DNA of 64,000 nt, from contig NZ_AP014836.1 of assembly GCF_002356115.1 (NCBI RefSeq), positions 124,001-188,000 on the forward strand, read 5' to 3'. How positions within the stretch are numbered: position 1 is the stretch's first letter; each line of letters opens with the position of its first letter. Made by a program: the position numbers and the translations under genes. This DNA comes from Candidatus Nitrosoglobus terrae (GTDB taxonomy: Bacteria; Pseudomonadota; Gammaproteobacteria; Nitrosococcales; Nitrosococcaceae). The notes under the pieces are model-generated. The model did no database searches and was not told the DNA's origin. It was given only the letters and a program-made list of their open reading frames with translations. This document shows positions 36,854 to 44,721 of this stretch, in pieces.

Positions 36854-37825
36854 ATGATGATGAAATATTTTGGCATAGGGGTATTCGTAGGATTTTATGC
36901 CAGCTTAGCTTTAGCTGCAGATAATCCGCCTAATACCCCGTTAATTGAATACCAAGACGTTACCGTAACCCAGCAAGACTATGCGGCAGAGCTGGCCACC
37001 TTGCCCCCCCAGTTTCAAGCTGAAGTTGGCACCAGTGGTAAGCAGGTGCATAAACTGTTAGACAAGGTTTTTGTGTATCGGGTACTGGCTAAGGAGGCAC
37101 GTACTGAAGGCTTAGATCAAGATCCTCAGTTACAAGCCCAGGTGCAGTTGGCGCAGGAGCGAACCTTGGGGTTAGCCCGCTTAGATCAACTCCGAGCGCA
37201 AGCGTTAGCCACTCATCCGGATTTTGCGGCGCTGGCTAAGGAGAAATACCAAGCGAATCCGCAAGAATACACCACGCCTGAGCAGGTGAAAGTAGCCCAT
37301 ATTCTCATTAAGCCGGAAGAGAGTTCCCCAGCGGCGGAAGAGAAAGCGCAACAATTGGCAGAACAGATACGCCAGCAAGCCTCAGCGGGGGAGAAATCCT
37401 TTTCCGATCTCGCCCTTGAGTATTCCCAAGATCCTTCCGTGAAGCGAAATCATGGCGATCTGGGGTTTATCACGGCTGGGAAAACCGTAAAGCCCTTTGA
37501 AGAGGCCGCCTTTGCTTTACAAAAGCCAGGGGAGATTAGTCCGGTCGTTAAAACTCAGTACGGTTTTTATATTATTCAACTAGAAGCCCGTCAACCAGCG
37601 CAGCTTCAGCCGTTTACTGAGATACAAGCCCAGCTAGTGAAGGGGATTAAGGAGAAATATTTACAGGATATAGTGAGTCACCACCTACACCAGATTCGCA
37701 ACGCGGAAGGGATTAATATGAATGGAGAGGCGTTGAAAAACCTGATTAAACCCAATCCGTATAAAGCGGCGGGAGCAACGAAGGGGGTTATTATTAGCCC
37801 AGCCCCAGCTGATTCAGCTCAATAA
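36854..37825 (+). CDS. Periplasmic parvulin-type peptidyl-prolyl isomerase
   Basis: The protein is a PpiC/SurA/PrsA-like folding helper. The first ATG at 36854 (a TTG at 36848 is possible) gives 323 residues with a signal peptide ending near SLALA-ADNP. Two parts follow: a helical SurA-N-like chaperone region (about 40-130) and a single parvulin domain (about 140-250) with VKVAHILIKPEESS, FSDLALEYSQDPSVKRNHGD and LGFITAGKTVKPFEEAAFAL. The Ala/Pro-rich tail is disordered. Parvulins of this layout (EpsD-like) are found in exopolysaccharide loci. It lies between the two paralogous secreted-protein genes, so a client relation with them is likely but inferred. Confidence 0.9.
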   Translation: MMMKYFGIGVFVGFYASLALAADNPPNTPLIEYQDVTVTQQDYAAELATLPPQFQAEVGTSGKQVHKLLDKVFVYRVLAKEARTEGLDQDPQLQAQVQLAQERTLGLARLDQLRAQALATHPDFAALAKEKYQANPQEYTTPEQVKVAHILIKPEESSPAAEEKAQQLAEQIRQQASAGEKSFSDLALEYSQDPSVKRNHGDLGFITAGKTVKPFEEAAFALQKPGEISPVVKTQYGFYIIQLEARQPAQLQPFTEIQAQLVKGIKEKYLQDIVSHHLHQIRNAEGINMNGEALKNLIKPNPYKAAGATKGVIISPAPADSAQ

Positions 37826-37898
37826 ACATTGATAACCTCATCCCTCAACTGCTTCTGCTATGCTTAAGGAGCGTATTTCTTGAGCAGACAGAAAGGTG

Positions 37899-39572
37899 AT
37901 GGTAAAAATAATGGAGGTGATCCTCGTAGCTTGGGTATTAGTAAGTACCCACGGGATCTTCACTCTGGCTGGCGCGGTTAATTTAGCGCCTGATGGTTTA
38001 GGGGAAGTATTGCTGTTTCCGTATTATACGGTGAGAAATGGGAATATGACCTTACTGTCTATTATCAATACTCGCCAGCGGGTAAAAGCCGTAAAGCTAC
38101 GGTTTTTGGAAGGGAAAAATGGCCAGCCGGTGCTGGACTTTAATCTTTATTTATCGCCGCAAGATGTCTGGACGGGATCTTTAGCCCAAAGCGCAACCGG
38201 TACAGTATTAACCACTACTGATAAATCCTGCACCGTACCGGCTATTCCCCCTGCGGGCGTTGAGTTTTCTAATACGGCCTACGCCATGACTTCCCCTGAT
38301 GGGGAAGATACGAGCTTAGATCGAACACGAGAAGGTTATTTTGCAGCCTTTGACATGGGCGTTGTCACCGACTCTGCTTTAGCAGCCGCCGCCACTCATA
38401 TCGATGGCTTACCGCAAAATTGCGCTGCCCTACAACAAGCCTGGACTACGGGAGTGTGGGCGTTAACGCCCAGCATGGGTATGGGTTTTGATCCGGGTGG
38501 GCTATGGGGTAGCCTGCAGTTAGTCAATGTTAATCAAGGCACGGATTATGGAGCTTCAGCCATCGCCCTTGGGGGTTTTTTTAGTACTGCTATTCATACC
38601 GCAGCGAGTGCCCCGTTGCCGAATTTATCCTCAGCGAATCCTGAAACCGATATTCTGACTCAGGCCAATCCTGCTGGAGGTGTGCCGAGCGTAGTGCATT
38701 CCACTTGGCCACAGAATAGTCAAGGAGGTGTGGATGCGGTAAGTGCGGTTTTAATGCGCCGCGCAGTGATCAATGAATATACCATTGATCCCGCCTTAGC
38801 GGCGCGTACTGATTGGGTGGTTAATTTTCCAACGAAACGATTCTATGTGCCGATACACAATAGCACCAATGGGGGCATACCAATTGTCGCTACCCCACCG
38901 TTTACCCAGAGCTTCTGGACGGGAGGCGCGCCCGAGGCGGTAGCGTTAAGCCTGCGGGATCGGGAAGAGCAGGTAAACAAAGGGAGCGCTGCAATGTTAC
39001 CTTGGGCAGTGAATGTGATGACCTTTAGGGATATTTCTGTCTTAGGGTCGGCGCTGACGCTTGCTATAGATACGGCCAATATGGGGAACAATGGCTGGAT
39101 GAAGCTGAAATTTCCAGTCACTCCAAATCCCATCAGCAGCAGGCAGAACATCCATGAGCTGATAGATAATGAGGGCAGTGCTTACTTGGGTTTGCCGGTG
39201 ATGGGTTTTGCGGTGGAAGCCTATGGAAATAAAGATGCCCATTATAGAGAGCTATTGCCCCATAAATTTAGTCGGGATATAGCTATGAGTCTAGATGAGG
39301 TGATCGCTAAAACAATACCCCCTAAGGTGGCGATGCCTAAAACATCAGCATCTAAGTTGTCAATGGAGAAAGCTGCTTGCCAGACGGCTATTGAGATGGA
39401 GATTGAATTGCAAACGGCTAGGGGATCGGCAACCGTTAATGGGGCACTGGCCATGATAGCTTGTCAGGCAGCAGCTGCAATCATCGCCGCATCACCGCAG
39501 GTGCCCATTGGGGCGGCGGCAATAGAGGCGGCGGTTAAGGCAGCAGCCATAGCGGCGATTACCCATCAGTGA
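37899..39572 (+). CDS. Second secreted paralogue, without the repeat tail
   Basis: From ATG 37899 the protein has 557 residues. A signal peptide ends near TLAGA-VNLA. The core is homologous to the protein at 34768: [114 protein letters not shown] and YLGLPVMGFAVEAYGN. The C-terminal 90 residues differ: after a Lys/Ser stretch there is an Ala-rich helical segment with two cysteines (KAACQTAIEMEIELQTARG and MIACQAAAAIIAA). A good ribosome-binding site (GAAAGG) precedes the start. The function of the family is unknown to me. Confidence 0.85.
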   Translation: MVKIMEVILVAWVLVSTHGIFTLAGAVNLAPDGLGEVLLFPYYTVRNGNMTLLSIINTRQRVKAVKLRFLEGKNGQPVLDFNLYLSPQDVWTGSLAQSATGTVLTTTDKSCTVPAIPPAGVEFSNTAYAMTSPDGEDTSLDRTREGYFAAFDMGVVTDSALAAAATHIDGLPQNCAALQQAWTTGVWALTPSMGMGFDPGGLWGSLQLVNVNQGTDYGASAIALGGFFSTAIHTAASAPLPNLSSANPETDILTQANPAGGVPSVVHSTWPQNSQGGVDAVSAVLMRRAVINEYTIDPALAARTDWVVNFPTKRFYVPIHNSTNGGIPIVATPPFTQSFWTGGAPEAVALSLRDREEQVNKGSAAMLPWAVNVMTFRDISVLGSALTLAIDTANMGNNGWMKLKFPVTPNPISSRQNIHELIDNEGSAYLGLPVMGFAVEAYGNKDAHYRELLPHKFSRDIAMSLDEVIAKTIPPKVAMPKTSASKLSMEKAACQTAIEMEIELQTARGSATVNGALAMIACQAAAAIIAASPQVPIGAAAIEAAVKAAAIAAITHQ

Positions 39573-39608
39573 TTATTGTAGGATTAAGCCACTGATGCTA
39601 AAGGAGCT

Positions 39609-40382
39609 ATGAGGCAGTATCGAGCACTTTTTCAGCAATTACTGCTACGGGAAATTAACAGTCGTTATCTGGGGAGCCTCAGTGGTTATTTTTGGGTTTT
39701 GGTGCAACCCCTTGCCCAACTCGCCCTCTATGCTCTAGTGTTTACTACTATTTTTCGGGTGCGTTTTCCAGAGCTGGCTCAGCATAACTTTATCACTTTT
39801 GTAGCCATTGCGCTGTGGCCTTGGTTGGCCTTTCAGGAAGCTATTCAGCGGGCGCTAGGGGCTATTACCAGCAACGCGGGGCTGATTAAAAAAATTGCCT
39901 TGCCCCATGAAATACTTATCTATGCCGCCGTGGGGAGTAGCTATGTCGTCCACGGGGCGGGATTTTTGTTGGTGCTAGCGGTATTAACCATTTTAGGATC
40001 GGATCTTTATCTGAGTACCTTACCTTGGGTGCTGATATTACTGGGCATGTTATTTTTATTGACCTTAGGGTTGGCGTTGGTATTGGCCACCTTACAGGTA
40101 TTTTTACGGGATATTGAGCATGGACTGGTGTCAGTGCTGATGCTCTGGTTTTACGCTTCCCCTATCTTATATCCGGTGTCTTTAGTGCCAGCGCCTTTCC
40201 ATACTTTGATTCTAGCCAATCCCTTAAGTTATTTTTTTGATCGGTTGCGGGCGTTATTGATGTTTGGTCAAGGAGAGTTTACTGGAGTAGATCTAATAGC
40301 AGCAGGGAGCAGCGTACTGGTGTTTATGTTTGGGCTGGCTTTTTTCCGCCGCTGTGCCGGTCGGTTTGAGGAGTTTTTGTAA
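39609..40382 (+). CDS. Polysaccharide ABC exporter, permease (Wzm-like)
   Basis: The 257-residue protein is the membrane half of an ABC-2 exporter for O-antigen or another lipid-linked polysaccharide. It begins with a basic amphipathic start, LLLREINSRYLGSLSGYFW, typical of the Wzm/KpsM/TagG family, then about six membrane segments, with the conserved LWFYASPILYPVSLVP region near residue 175 and LANPLSYFFDRLRALL near 205. It is followed two bases later by the ATPase gene. This start, the lack of KpsM features and the Wzt-type partner favour a Wzm role. Confidence 0.9.
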   Translation: MRQYRALFQQLLLREINSRYLGSLSGYFWVLVQPLAQLALYALVFTTIFRVRFPELAQHNFITFVAIALWPWLAFQEAIQRALGAITSNAGLIKKIALPHEILIYAAVGSSYVVHGAGFLLVLAVLTILGSDLYLSTLPWVLILLGMLFLLTLGLALVLATLQVFLRDIEHGLVSVLMLWFYASPILYPVSLVPAPFHTLILANPLSYFFDRLRALLMFGQGEFTGVDLIAAGSSVLVFMFGLAFFRRCAGRFEEFL

Positions 40383-40384
40383 GG

Positions 40385-41578
40385 ATGGTGCCTAAATTAC
40401 TGGTGAAGTTAGATCAAGTGAGTAAAGTGTACCCAAAGCTGAGTACCTCTAGGGATCGGTTACAGGCGTTTTGGGCCATACTCAAGAATCGGCAAGATTA
40501 TTCAGGTTATTCGGTGCTACAGGAGATTTCTTTACATCTATATCAAGGGGAATCCTTAGGGATTATCGGCGAAAATGGAGCTGGCAAATCCACTTTACTT
40601 AAGCATATTGCCGGTGTGGTGAAACCCTCTAGGGGAACCGTAGAGGTCTTTGGCCGCATAGGCGCGTTGTTAGAGTTAGGGGCTGGTTTTCATCCTGAGT
40701 ACAGTGGTAGAGAGAATCTTCGGCTCTCAGCGGCACTGATGGGAATGAGCGATTCAGAGCTTATTGAAAAACTAGACGCGATTATTGAATTTGCGGATAT
40801 TGGTGCTTATATTGATGAGCCAATTAAGCATTACTCTTCGGGGATGGTGGTACGGCTTGGGTTTGCCTTGGTAAGCGCTTTGCGGCCAGAGTTATTGATT
40901 ACCGATGAAGTATTAGCGGTAGGCGATGAATCTTTTCAAAAAAAATGTATTCGCTGGATAGAAAATTACTTGAACCAAGGCGGTACTTTGCTTCTGTGCT
41001 CCCATAGCATGTTCCATGTTCAGAAATTGTGCCAAAAAGCGGCTTGGATTAAAGGTGGGCGGTTGGTGTCTTGTGGGGAAGTTTTTCAAGTTACCCAAGA
41101 TTATTTGGCCTATCATGAGGGTAAATCTCAGCAGGAAGCTGTTGATAGCCTTAAAAAAGAGCAGATATCGACAGCCCTCTATCGAGTATCGGCGTTAAGG
41201 ATTTCTGGAGCAGCAGGCGAAGAGCTTGCTCTAATTGCCATGGGGGAAGATTTAATTGTTAACGGGGAACTATACTCTCCAGATGATCGGCCTCCCGTGG
41301 TTGCCATTGGAGTTGTGCGTACCGATGGAGCGGCGATTTATGGGTTAATCTCTGATGTAGATGGTTTTACCTTAAATAAGTTAGCCCCCCATCAGTTTGG
41401 ATTTCGGTTGACATTTTTTCAATTGCCTTTACTTCCTGGAAAATATACCCTTCGCGCTCATGCCATGGACCCAGAAGGCTTAAGGTTGTTTGATACCATA
41501 GAACAAGCCTTTCAGGTGACAGGGCAGACCCGAGAGCTTGGGTTATGTTGTTTAGCTCACGCGTGGGCATCTCCCTAG
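40385..41578 (+). CDS. Polysaccharide ABC exporter, ATPase with C-terminal sugar-binding domain (Wzt-like)
   Basis: The 397-residue protein has the nucleotide-binding domain in the first 240 residues: Walker A GENGAGKST near 63, the HYSSGMVVRLGFALVSAL signature near 150, and Walker B LLITDEVLAVGDESFQKK near 172. The last 140 residues form a Wzt C-terminal beta-sandwich, with ELYSPDDRPPVVAIGVVRTD, which in known Wzt proteins recognises the modified end of the O-antigen chain. Together with the Wzm-like permease it forms an exporter. A capping modification such as methylation would fit the two methyltransferase genes just downstream. Confidence 0.93.
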   Translation: MVPKLLVKLDQVSKVYPKLSTSRDRLQAFWAILKNRQDYSGYSVLQEISLHLYQGESLGIIGENGAGKSTLLKHIAGVVKPSRGTVEVFGRIGALLELGAGFHPEYSGRENLRLSAALMGMSDSELIEKLDAIIEFADIGAYIDEPIKHYSSGMVVRLGFALVSALRPELLITDEVLAVGDESFQKKCIRWIENYLNQGGTLLLCSHSMFHVQKLCQKAAWIKGGRLVSCGEVFQVTQDYLAYHEGKSQQEAVDSLKKEQISTALYRVSALRISGAAGEELALIAMGEDLIVNGELYSPDDRPPVVAIGVVRTDGAAIYGLISDVDGFTLNKLAPHQFGFRLTFFQLPLLPGKYTLRAHAMDPEGLRLFDTIEQAFQVTGQTRELGLCCLAHAWASP

Positions 41579-41605
41579 GATAAACAGGTAGAGGACAGTA
41601 GATTA

Positions 41606-42538
41606 ATGGCATTTGATAGTTACAGTCATTTTTGGGATCAGCAGGCTAGCACTACCGACGGAGCGATTGCTGCGGTGGATGGTAGTGCTAATGAAAGTAT
41701 TGTTCAGCTGACCGGCCAATGGAGCGCAAATTTAGTTCGAGCAGCACTTACTCTTAAAGGGAGTGAACGGGTGCTAGAGTTGGGCTGTGGTGTGGGTCGC
41801 ATTGGTCGAGAGTTAGCCCCTTATTGTGGTTATTGGCAAGGAGTTGATATCTCTCACAATATGCTTAAGGTCGCCCAAGCGCGATTAGCTGGCCAGACAA
41901 ATACGGGATTTTGTCAATTACACCGTACCAGTTTAGAGATGCTAGAGAATGAGAGTTTTGATCGGGCCTATTCTATCGCGGTATTTTGTCATTTAGATAA
42001 GGAGGATTTATTCCTTTATTTAAAAGAACTTTATCGGGTTTTAAATCCCCATGGCCTGATTTATGTAGAAACATGGAATTTAGCCCATCCTGTAGGCTGG
42101 AAACGCTGGGAGCTGGAGGTAAATCACTGGGCGAGATCGGATCATCGTCAGCGTAAAGATGTAGCACGTAATCAATTTTGTACTCCGGATGAATTTAATC
42201 TCTATCTCCAAGGAGCGGGTTTTAAAACTCTAGCGTGTTATACCGATTCGCCTTGGATTCAAGCCATTGCTACTAAGAGCGCCCTAGAATCTGAACAGGA
42301 ATCTATTAAAATAGTACTCAGGGCTAAGGAGCATAAAATTGCTTATTCACCATTATTTTCTACACTTTTTGATAGGCTGCTGGATGTTGTCAGCGGTTTA
42401 ACTCACCCTAAAGAGTATTTAGCGTTTTTAGATGCTCAAGAAGCGTCCGAGGAGAACAGTATGTATCGGCGTTACTTATTGGCGCTATGGTCATCTAAGG
42501 AAGATCTTTGGGGGGCTACTGTTATAAATGGTGTTTGA
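41606..42538 (+). CDS. SAM-dependent methyltransferase
   Basis: A 310-residue class I methyltransferase. The SAM-binding loop is VLELGCGVGRIGRELAPY near residue 54, with FDRAYSIAVFCHLDKED around 115 and LYRVLNPHGLIYVETWN following. The C-terminal 120 residues are specific to this protein. Its target cannot be told from sequence, but the polysaccharide-export setting suggests a sugar or a lipid-linked intermediate. The gene ends eleven bases after the next one begins. Confidence 0.85.
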   Translation: MAFDSYSHFWDQQASTTDGAIAAVDGSANESIVQLTGQWSANLVRAALTLKGSERVLELGCGVGRIGRELAPYCGYWQGVDISHNMLKVAQARLAGQTNTGFCQLHRTSLEMLENESFDRAYSIAVFCHLDKEDLFLYLKELYRVLNPHGLIYVETWNLAHPVGWKRWELEVNHWARSDHRQRKDVARNQFCTPDEFNLYLQGAGFKTLACYTDSPWIQAIATKSALESEQESIKIVLRAKEHKIAYSPLFSTLFDRLLDVVSGLTHPKEYLAFLDAQEASEENSMYRRYLLALWSSKEDLWGATVINGV

Positions 42539-43130
42539 TCTGGGTTTTCCCGATCCAGTCACCAGTTTCCTAGGCATTGATCGGTTGGGCAAAGACTGTC
42601 GAATTAGCCCGAGCGTCAGCGTGATGAGGCGGGGAGTCGCTCACTCTGGGCAAGGGATATTTCTTGGGGACCAGGTCATCTTATTTGATAATACCCGGCT
42701 CGTATTAGGAGATGTGAGCCTATCATCAGTAGCACGACTGGATCTGGGTAATCAGGTGATTATTAATGTGGGGAGCTATATTTCGGGAGAAGGCGGATTG
42801 ATCATTGAAGAGGAAGTGCTCATTGGGGCTCATGTGCGTATTTTATCTGCAGGCCATGAGATTCATCGGGGTGAGTCTTCCGTTGCTCGTAACCCCATTA
42901 CTTATGGGGCTATCCATATTGGTCAAGGGGCTTGGGTTGGCGCAGGCAGTACCCTATTGCAAGGCGTTACCTTAGGCGCAGGGAGTGTAGTAGGGGCCGG
43001 TAGTGTGGTCACTAAAGAGATACCGCCCTATGCCGTAGCTGTAGGCAATCCTGCTAGGATCTCCCATTATCGACGGGGATATGGGCCTAAAAAGCAATGG
43101 GCTTTTTGGTATAAGAGCCCAGATCGCTAA
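42528..43130 (+). CDS. Hexapeptide-repeat acyltransferase (LbetaH)
   Basis: A 200-residue acetyl- or acyltransferase of the left-handed parallel beta-helix class. The repeats are visible as SYISGEGGLIIEEEVLIGAH and ILSAGHEIHRGES, with the catalytic histidine, then IGQGAWVGAGSTLLQGVTLG, GAGSVVGAGSVVTKEIPPYA and VAVGNPARI. Such enzymes O-acetylate sugars of surface polysaccharides. It overlaps the previous methyltransferase gene by eleven bases and is one base from the next. Confidence 0.88.
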   Translation: MVFDLGFPDPVTSFLGIDRLGKDCRISPSVSVMRRGVAHSGQGIFLGDQVILFDNTRLVLGDVSLSSVARLDLGNQVIINVGSYISGEGGLIIEEEVLIGAHVRILSAGHEIHRGESSVARNPITYGAIHIGQGAWVGAGSTLLQGVTLGAGSVVGAGSVVTKEIPPYAVAVGNPARISHYRRGYGPKKQWAFWYKSPDR

Positions 43131-43131
43131 A

Positions 43132-44721
43132 ATGAGCAAGGATACCTCGTCGGAGAAGCTTGGAGTCATTCCAGCAGCAGAAGCCTATATTTATCAACGA
43201 AACTTTGATCCTCAAGGAGAGGACTCCTTAGCCAAGATTGCACGCTTAATACGCCCTCATAGCCGAGTACTTGATCTAGGTACAGGTCCTGGGATTTTAG
43301 GTCAATATTTATCTACTATCCTAGGGTGTACTGTGGATGGGGTGGAATTAAGCCTAGAACAAGTTCAGATTGCGGCTCCCTTTTATCGCAATCTTCTGCA
43401 GGCTGATTTAGAACAGGTAGATTTAGCGGCCCTTTTTCCTGAGTCCTATGATTATGTTGTTGCTGCCGATATCTTTGAGCACTTAAGAAATCCAGAAGCT
43501 ATTGTTTCTCAGTTGCCAGCGTTGTTGGGCACTGAAGGTCGAGCTATGCTCTCTGTTCCCAATATTGCCCATGCCGGTGTAATTGCTGAACTGTTAGCAG
43601 GGGAATTTCGCTATCGCCCAGAAGGGTTATTGGATACTACCCACGTACGCTTTTTTACCCGTCAATCGTTATTAACACTGTTAACAGCATCAGGTCTAGC
43701 CGTGCTTTCAATAGATACGGTGCGTTACGATTTACGAGAAAGTGAGTTTAAGCACTATTATTTAGATACCTTACCCCCCGCTATTTATCGTCTACTAGCA
43801 GCTTATCCAGATAGTTTAACCTATCAGTTTATTGTGGAAGTGACCCCAGAGCAGCAGGCGGCAAATTTAAATGCTATTCATCAGGGCGTGAATAAATTTT
43901 ATTTTTCCACGCAGATGTATTGGCGTTTTGAGGGGGAAGAATATCAAGAGGAAAACAGTATTCAAGCTTTGGGTGTTATTGGCGATAAGCGGCAGGTTAT
44001 CCAATTTTCTTTTCCGCTCACCAAGCAATTACTTAGCGGAATACGGATAGATTTAGCTGATCGCCCCGGTTTTTTGCGGTTATATGAAATAGCGCTTTAT
44101 GATAGTGATAAAAATTGTCTTTGGAGATGGGAAGAAAATATTACTACGTTATTAACCAAAGAAACTCATCAGGTTGAGTTTGCAAGTGGGTTAGTGACCT
44201 CTTTTGGAACCAATATGCTCTTAACAGGGGAGGATCCTTATATTGAATTACCCCTGAGTGAATCTGATTTAAAACCGTTAAAGGGTGGAGGTACGTTAGC
44301 ATTAATACTCTCATGGCCAATATCGGCAGATTTTATGGCACTCACTCAATGTTTAGGACAAAGAGATAGAGCGCTTATCCAGCAGCAGCAGCTCATCGCG
44401 CTCCAAAACCAGCAAGCCCATGAAAAAGATAAATTACTAGCGCTTAAAGATAGACAGCAACAGGAGAATGAGCAACTACTGGCACACATCACTGAGCAGC
44501 TAAACGAGAAAGAGCGATTAATTGTGCACCATCATTTTCAACTGCGGGAAATCAGCCGGACGGTGGAGCGGCAAAATAACCAGATGTCATACTATGAAAC
44601 GTTGATTAAGTCGCTAGAGTTTCAGTTGAGATACCGAGATAGCTGGCGGAGTTGGATCCGTAGGCCACTGAGACCGTTAAAGCGCTGGTGGTTAAAGATC
44701 ATTGAGATTGTAGGTCGATGA
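43132..44721 (+). CDS. Methyltransferase with long C-terminal coiled coil
   Basis: From ATG 43132 the protein has 529 residues (ATG 43081 is inside the previous gene). Residues 30-190 form a class I methyltransferase: RVLDLGTGPGILGQYLSTIL and DYVVAADIFEHLRNPEAI. A middle beta-rich domain spans about 220-410. The last 110 residues form a Gln/Leu-rich coiled coil followed by a basic tail. The coiled coil resembles those seen in Wzb-/WbdD-type chain-length regulators, which cap O-antigen, but that comparison is speculative. Its end overlaps the glycosyltransferase gene (ATGA). Confidence 0.85.
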   Translation: MSKDTSSEKLGVIPAAEAYIYQRNFDPQGEDSLAKIARLIRPHSRVLDLGTGPGILGQYLSTILGCTVDGVELSLEQVQIAAPFYRNLLQADLEQVDLAALFPESYDYVVAADIFEHLRNPEAIVSQLPALLGTEGRAMLSVPNIAHAGVIAELLAGEFRYRPEGLLDTTHVRFFTRQSLLTLLTASGLAVLSIDTVRYDLRESEFKHYYLDTLPPAIYRLLAAYPDSLTYQFIVEVTPEQQAANLNAIHQGVNKFYFSTQMYWRFEGEEYQEENSIQALGVIGDKRQVIQFSFPLTKQLLSGIRIDLADRPGFLRLYEIALYDSDKNCLWRWEENITTLLTKETHQVEFASGLVTSFGTNMLLTGEDPYIELPLSESDLKPLKGGGTLALILSWPISADFMALTQCLGQRDRALIQQQQLIALQNQQAHEKDKLLALKDRQQQENEQLLAHITEQLNEKERLIVHHHFQLREISRTVERQNNQMSYYETLIKSLEFQLRYRDSWRSWIRRPLRPLKRWWLKIIEIVGR

